64,000 nucleotides of DNA from positions 62,001 to 126,000 of the forward strand of contig NZ_JBQJIK010000005.1 in assembly GCF_052078665.1 (NCBI RefSeq), given 5' to 3'. The stretch is from Inquilinus sp052078665 (lineage in GTDB: Bacteria; Pseudomonadota; Alphaproteobacteria; DSM-16000; Inquilinaceae). Below the pieces are notes generated by a model. That model searched no databases. It was not told the DNA's origin and saw only the letters and a list, made by a program, of their open reading frames with translations. Of this stretch, positions 60,787-64,000 are shown piece by piece. Both the position numbers and the translations under genes were made by a program. Position 1 is the stretch's first letter. Every line of letters starts with the position of its first letter.

Positions 60787-61767
60787 ATGAGTCCAAGGCG
60801 CATCGCGGTGATCGGCGCCGGCGCCTGGGGCACGGCGCTGGCCCAGAGCTTCGCCGGGGCCGGGCACAGGGTGGTGCTGTGGGCGCGCGACCCGGACCGT
60901 GCCGCGGCGATGCAGGACAGCCGCGAGAACGCCGCCTATCTGCCGGGCATCGCGCTGCATCCGGGGATCGCTGTGACCGCCGACCTCGCCGCGGCGGAGG
61001 GGCTGCGGGTGCTCGCCGTGCCGGCACAGCATCTGCGCCCGATCCTGGAGCAGTTGTCGCCGCGGCCCGGGCCGCTGGTGATCACCGCCAAGGGCATCGA
61101 GACCGCGACCGGCCGGCTCATGCATGAGGTCGCGGCCGAGGCGCGGCCGGAGGCGGCGCCGGCGCTGCTGTCCGGCCCCAGCTTCGCCGCCGAGGTGGCG
61201 CGCGGCCTGCCGACCGCGCTGACCCTGGCCTGCGCCGACGCCGAGGCCGGCGCCGCCTTGGCCCGCAGCCTCGGCCACAAGACGCTGCGGCTGTACTGGA
61301 GCGAGGATCTGCGCGGCGTCGCCCTCGGCGGCGCGCTGAAGAACGTGCTGGCGATCGCCGCCGGCATCGTCACCGGACGCGGATTGGGCGAGAACGCCCG
61401 GGCGGCGCTGGTCACCCGCGGCCTGGCCGAGATGACGCGGCTCGGCGCCGGGCTCGGGGCGCGGCCGGAGACGCTGATGGGCCTGTCCGGCCTCGGCGAC
61501 CTGCTGTTGACCGCCTGCAGCGCCACCAGCCGCAACACCTCGCTCGGCATCGCGCTGGGGCAGGGCCGGCCGCTGGCGCAGATCCTGGCCGAGCGCCGGT
61601 CGGTCACCGAAGGGGTGTGGACCGCGGCGGCGGCGGCCCGGCTGGCGGCGCAGGCGGGCGTCGACGCGCCGGTGATCGCCGCGGTCGACGCCGTGCTGAA
61701 CCGCGGCGCCGCGATCGACACCGCCGTCGCCGGCCTGCTGCTGCGGCCGGCGAAACGCGAGGTATGA
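60787..61767 (+). CDS. gpsA: NAD(P)-dependent glycerol-3-phosphate dehydrogenase
   Basis: A 326-residue enzyme reducing dihydroxyacetone phosphate to sn-glycerol-3-phosphate for phospholipid synthesis. It opens with IAVIGAGAWGTALAQSFAGAGHRVVLWARD and contains ITAKGIETATGRLMHEV, LSGPSFAAEVARGLPTALTLA, GVALGGALKNVLAIAAGIVTGRGLGENARAALVTRGLAEMTRLG and MGLSGLGDLLLTACSATSRN, covering the coenzyme, lysine and substrate motifs. It follows tsaD by seven bases, a common alphaproteobacterial pairing. Confidence 0.97.
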   Translation: MSPRRIAVIGAGAWGTALAQSFAGAGHRVVLWARDPDRAAAMQDSRENAAYLPGIALHPGIAVTADLAAAEGLRVLAVPAQHLRPILEQLSPRPGPLVITAKGIETATGRLMHEVAAEARPEAAPALLSGPSFAAEVARGLPTALTLACADAEAGAALARSLGHKTLRLYWSEDLRGVALGGALKNVLAIAAGIVTGRGLGENARAALVTRGLAEMTRLGAGLGARPETLMGLSGLGDLLLTACSATSRNTSLGIALGQGRPLAQILAERRSVTEGVWTAAAAARLAAQAGVDAPVIAAVDAVLNRGAAIDTAVAGLLLRPAKREV

Positions 61768-61835
61768 GGGGCGCGGGAAGGAAAACGACGCTATCATGCG
61801 AACGGCGAAGACGTTTGATTCTGTCCTGTCCAAAT

Positions 61836-61919
61836 CGTCATCGCGAGGAGCGAAGCGACGTGGCGATCCAGGGGCCGGTGTCGCTGGATGGCCACGCCCC
61901 TGCGGGGCTCGCCATGACG
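61836..61919. repeat. Palindromic intergenic repeat (alphaproteobacterial type)
   Basis: An 84-base element bounded by CGTCAT and ATGACG, with internal segments cgcgaggagcgaagcgacg and ggcgatccagg. This belongs to a well-known family of interspersed palindromes in alphaproteobacterial genomes. It lies between gpsA and the BrnA-like gene, where a BrnT gene might have been expected. Confidence 0.8.
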
Positions 61920-61941
61920 GATTTACAATGGCGCCGTCCGC

Positions 61942-62265
61942 ATGAGCACGAAGTCCGTTAGGCATGATGTCGATCTCGCCCATCTGCCGCCTCTGACCAA
62001 GGCGCAGGAGGCGGCGCTGGCGGCGCTGGCCGCTCGCCCGGACAGCGAGATCGACACCAGCGACATCCCCCCGCTGACCGAGGCGTTCTGGCAGAACGCC
62101 GAGCGCGGCCGGTTCTATCGGCCGGTCAAGACCTCGACCACCCTGCGCATCGATGCCGACGTCCTGGCCTGGCTGCGGTCGCAGGGGAAGGGGTATCAAT
62201 CGCGGATCAACGCGATCCTACGACGCGAGATGCTGGCCGCTCTCCGGTCTCGAAAGACCGGCTAG
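61942..62265 (+). CDS. BrnA-like antitoxin without an adjacent BrnT toxin
   Basis: A 107-residue protein whose C-terminal half, SDIPPLTEAFWQNAERGRFYRP then TTLRIDADVLAWLRSQGKGYQSRINAILRREML, is the BrnA antitoxin pattern: a beta strand followed by a ribbon-helix-helix-like fold. BrnA usually follows and neutralises the RelE-like toxin BrnT. Here the 174 bases upstream hold only the palindromic repeat, and the downstream gene is an EVE protein. It is therefore an orphan, possibly a free-standing regulator, or a remnant of a lost toxin-antitoxin pair. Confidence 0.75.
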   Translation: MSTKSVRHDVDLAHLPPLTKAQEAALAALAARPDSEIDTSDIPPLTEAFWQNAERGRFYRPVKTSTTLRIDADVLAWLRSQGKGYQSRINAILRREMLAALRSRKTG

Positions 62266-62368
62266 CGGGAAGGGGCGATGCGTTCTGCACCCTTCCCGAA
62301 GTGTCCGTGTTTCCGCTAGCGTCCCGCCCAGAGGCGCGCGTCGCCGTCGATCCGAGAGGCTGAGAACC

Positions 62369-62785
62369 ATGAAGCACTGGCTGGTGAAGTCCGAACCCGT
62401 CAAATGGGGCTGGGACCAGATGGTCAAGGCCAAGCGCACCCATTGGGACGGGGTCCGGAACTACGCGGCCTCGAACAACCTGAAGGCGATGAAGATCGGC
62501 GACCAGGCGTTCTTCTACCATTCGCAGGAGGGCCTGGAGATCGTCGGCATCGTCGAGATCGTGCGCGAATACTACCCGGACCCGAGCGACGAGAGCGGCC
62601 GCTTCGGCATGGTCGACGTGCAGGCCTCCCGGCCGCTGAAGACCCCGGTGACCTTGAAGCAGATGAAGGCCGATCCGGCCCTGTCCGACCTCGTCCTGAT
62701 CCGCCAGGGGCGGCTGTCGGTCAGCCCGGTCAGCGACGCCGAATGGAAGCACATCTGCAAGCTCGGCGGCGTCGAACCGAAGTGA
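62369..62785 (+). CDS. EVE domain-containing protein
   Basis: A 138-residue single EVE (PUA-like) domain. It begins HWLVKSEPVKWGWDQM and continues THWDGVRNYAASNNLKAMKIGDQAFFYHSQEGLEIVGIVEI, DESGRFGMVDVQASRPLKTPVTLKQMKADP and LVLIRQGRLSVSPVSDAEW. EVE domains form an aromatic cage that reads modified bases in RNA or DNA, and they also occur in defence genes. The stand-alone form (thymocyte nuclear protein 1-like) is common in Alphaproteobacteria. The start at 62369 gives the exact family beginning; the earlier in-frame start would overlap the BrnA gene. Confidence 0.9.
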   Translation: MKHWLVKSEPVKWGWDQMVKAKRTHWDGVRNYAASNNLKAMKIGDQAFFYHSQEGLEIVGIVEIVREYYPDPSDESGRFGMVDVQASRPLKTPVTLKQMKADPALSDLVLIRQGRLSVSPVSDAEWKHICKLGGVEPK

Positions 62786-62793
62786 GGGTTGGC

Positions 62794-63510
62794 ATGAGCG
62801 GTCCGGACGCCCCCGCCGACGCTCATGTCTGGACGGCCGAAGTGCCGGAGGACGACGCCCTGTTCGAGGCGTGCCTGCCGTTCCTGACCGCGGCGGAGCG
62901 GGCGCGGGCCGTGCGCTTCGTCATGCCGGGAGACCGCCGCCGCTTCGCCGCCGCCCGGTCGCTGATGCGCCGGCTGCTGCAGGAGATCGCCGGCATCCCG
63001 GCCGGCGAGTGGGACTTCGCCATCGGCGACCACGGCAAGCCGCTGATCTGCCGGCCGGAGCAGGGGCGGTCGATCGGCATCAACATCTCGCATGCCGAGG
63101 GCATGGTCGCCTGCGCCGCGGCGCCCGGCAGCGTCATCGGGGTCGATCTCGAATGGCTCGGCCGGGTGGTCGAGCCGCGCATCGCCGACCGCCGCTTCGC
63201 CGCGGCGGAGGCGGCGGCGGTGCGGGCGGTGCCGGCAGACCGGCGTCGTGAGGCTTTCCTCTCGATCTGGACGGTCAAGGAAGCCTATGTGAAGGCGCTC
63301 GGCGGCGGCCTGACCATCGCGCTCGACAGCTTCGTGGTCGAGGCGCTGTCGGAGCGGCCGAGGGTGCGCTTCCTCGACCCAGCGGTCGACGGCGCCGCCT
63401 GGCATTTCCGGCAGTGGCGGCCCTCGCCCCGCCACCTGCTGGGGCTGGCGCTGCGCAAGCCCGAGGGCGAGCCGGTCATCGCGGTCCGGCCCGTTGCCCT
63501 GACGCCCTGA
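62794..63510 (+). CDS. 4'-phosphopantetheinyl transferase (Sfp type)
   Basis: A 238-residue enzyme that transfers the phosphopantetheine arm from CoA to carrier proteins. The key motifs are present: FAIGDHGKPLICRPE, INISHAEGMVACAAAPG, the metal-binding GVDLEW, and WTVKEAYVKALGGGL (the W-x2-KEA motif). Sfp-type enzymes modify carrier proteins of polyketide or non-ribosomal peptide synthases. No such synthase is in the window, so its partner is elsewhere. ATG at 62794 has GAGGG upstream and lies eight bases past the EVE stop. Its last 35 bases overlap the convergent metallophosphoesterase gene. Confidence 0.92.
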   Translation: MSGPDAPADAHVWTAEVPEDDALFEACLPFLTAAERARAVRFVMPGDRRRFAAARSLMRRLLQEIAGIPAGEWDFAIGDHGKPLICRPEQGRSIGINISHAEGMVACAAAPGSVIGVDLEWLGRVVEPRIADRRFAAAEAAAVRAVPADRRREAFLSIWTVKEAYVKALGGGLTIALDSFVVEALSERPRVRFLDPAVDGAAWHFRQWRPSPRHLLGLALRKPEGEPVIAVRPVALTP

Positions 63511-64000
63511 CGCTCGGCGTCGGCTCGGGCGGGCCGGGCAGGATCTCGCGCAGATAGGCGCCGACGCCGTAGGCCTGCTCCCACTGGTAGGGATAGCCCA
63601 GCGACACCTCCTCGAACCGGGTGCCGTCGCGCCAATCGGTGTGGCGGACGTGCAGATGGCCGCTGACCGCGACCGCGGCGCGGAACCGCCGGTGCCAGTC
63701 CTCGGTCAGCACCGTGCCGCACCACGGGCTGAAGCGCGGGATGCGCGGGATCCGCACCAGGTCGCGGCGCAGCGGGTAATGGTTGACCAGGATGGTCGGC
63801 AGCCCGGCGGGCAGCGCCGCCAGGCGCCGGGCAGTGGCCTCGATCCGGGCCCGGCACCAGTCCTGCCGGGTCGGGTGGGGATCGGGGTACAGCAGCAGCT
63901 CGTCGGCGCAGACGGCGCTCTCCTCCGCCGCCCAGGCCACCACCTCCTCGATCGGCAGGTCGGCCGGGCGGAAGCTGTAGTCGTACAGCAGGAACAAAGG
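63476..64000 (-). CDS. Metallophosphoesterase, C-terminal part, 5' end outside window
   Basis: The frame is open to the window edge, so the N-terminal metal motifs (DxH, GDxxD) are not visible. The remaining ~174 codons contain ILVNHYPLRRDLV and the C-terminal AVSGHLHVRHTDW, the GHxH metal-ligand motif of calcineurin-like phosphoesterases. A YDYSFRP segment near the start suits a family of bacterial phosphoesterases with unknown substrate. Its tail overlaps the end of the phosphopantetheinyl transferase gene on the other strand by 35 bases. Confidence 0.85.
   Translation of the reverse strand, partial: PLFLLYDYSFRPADLPIEEVVAWAAEESAVCADELLLYPDPHPTRQDWCRARIEATARRLAALPAGLPTILVNHYPLRRDLVRIPRIPRFSPWCGTVLTEDWHRRFRAAVAVSGHLHVRHTDWRDGTRFEEVSLGYPYQWEQAYGVGAYLREILPGPPEPTPSVRASGQRAGPR

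Overview
The window comes from a high-GC (roughly two-thirds G+C) alphaproteobacterium. It is most likely a member of the Rhodospirillales/Azospirillales, although no rRNA or species marker is present to settle this. The evidence is the codon usage, FixJ-type two-component genes, the hemC-hemD/Mic60-hemY order typical of Alphaproteobacteria, and a familiar alphaproteobacterial palindromic intergenic element.

Layout. 1-3.9 kb: the 3' end of a GH3 glycosidase, a lone HNH nuclease-like gene and a Tat-type amidohydrolase. 3.9-6.7 kb: a molybdate importer operon (modABC, minus strand). 6.8-7.5 kb: a LOG-family gene. 7.6-26.8 kb: a polysaccharide locus with a GT2 transferase, a Wzz-like chain-length protein, a candidate Wzy, a methyltransferase, galE, a Wzx-like flippase, a pyruvyl transferase, further GT2 and GT4 transferases, gmd-rmd (GDP-D-rhamnose), a pectate-lyase-fold protein, a TylF-type methyltransferase, rfbCBD (dTDP-L-rhamnose) and a divergent SDR. 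26.8-28.7 kb: a family 5 ABC substrate-binding protein. 28.7-38.4 kb: an AT-rich stretch encoding a small membrane protein, then a 2830-residue RTX protein with 23 repeat supermodules. 38.5-43.3 kb: a LacI regulator divergent from an amino-acid-type ABC importer with a fused permease/ATPase and an FAD oxidoreductase. Three 12-bp operator-like palindromes spaced exactly 21 bp apart lie between them. 43.5-47.5 kb: a small hypothetical gene, a two-component cluster and an RraA-like gene. 47.6-52.0 kb: tRNA-Thr(CGU), then hemY (apparently internally deleted), a hemD/Mic60 fusion and hemC. 52.1-59.6 kb: parDE followed by a complete Wadjet anti-plasmid system (jetABCD). 59.7 kb to the end: tsaD, gpsA, an orphan BrnA-like antitoxin, an EVE-domain gene, a phosphopantetheinyl transferase and the 3' part of a metallophosphoesterase.

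How the parts work together. The polysaccharide locus supplies nucleotide sugars, transferases, a flippase, a polymerase and length control for one exported polymer. No initiating transferase, outer-membrane exporter, manC or rfbA is present, so these must lie elsewhere. The accessory block (parDE plus jetABCD) lies between hemC and tsaD and looks like a defence insertion between housekeeping genes. The items most worth follow-up are the RTX protein with its low-GC membrane partner, the 21-bp-phased operator array, the hemD/Mic60 fusion next to a shortened HemY, the duplicated leader sequence in the polysaccharide locus, and the Wadjet insertion.
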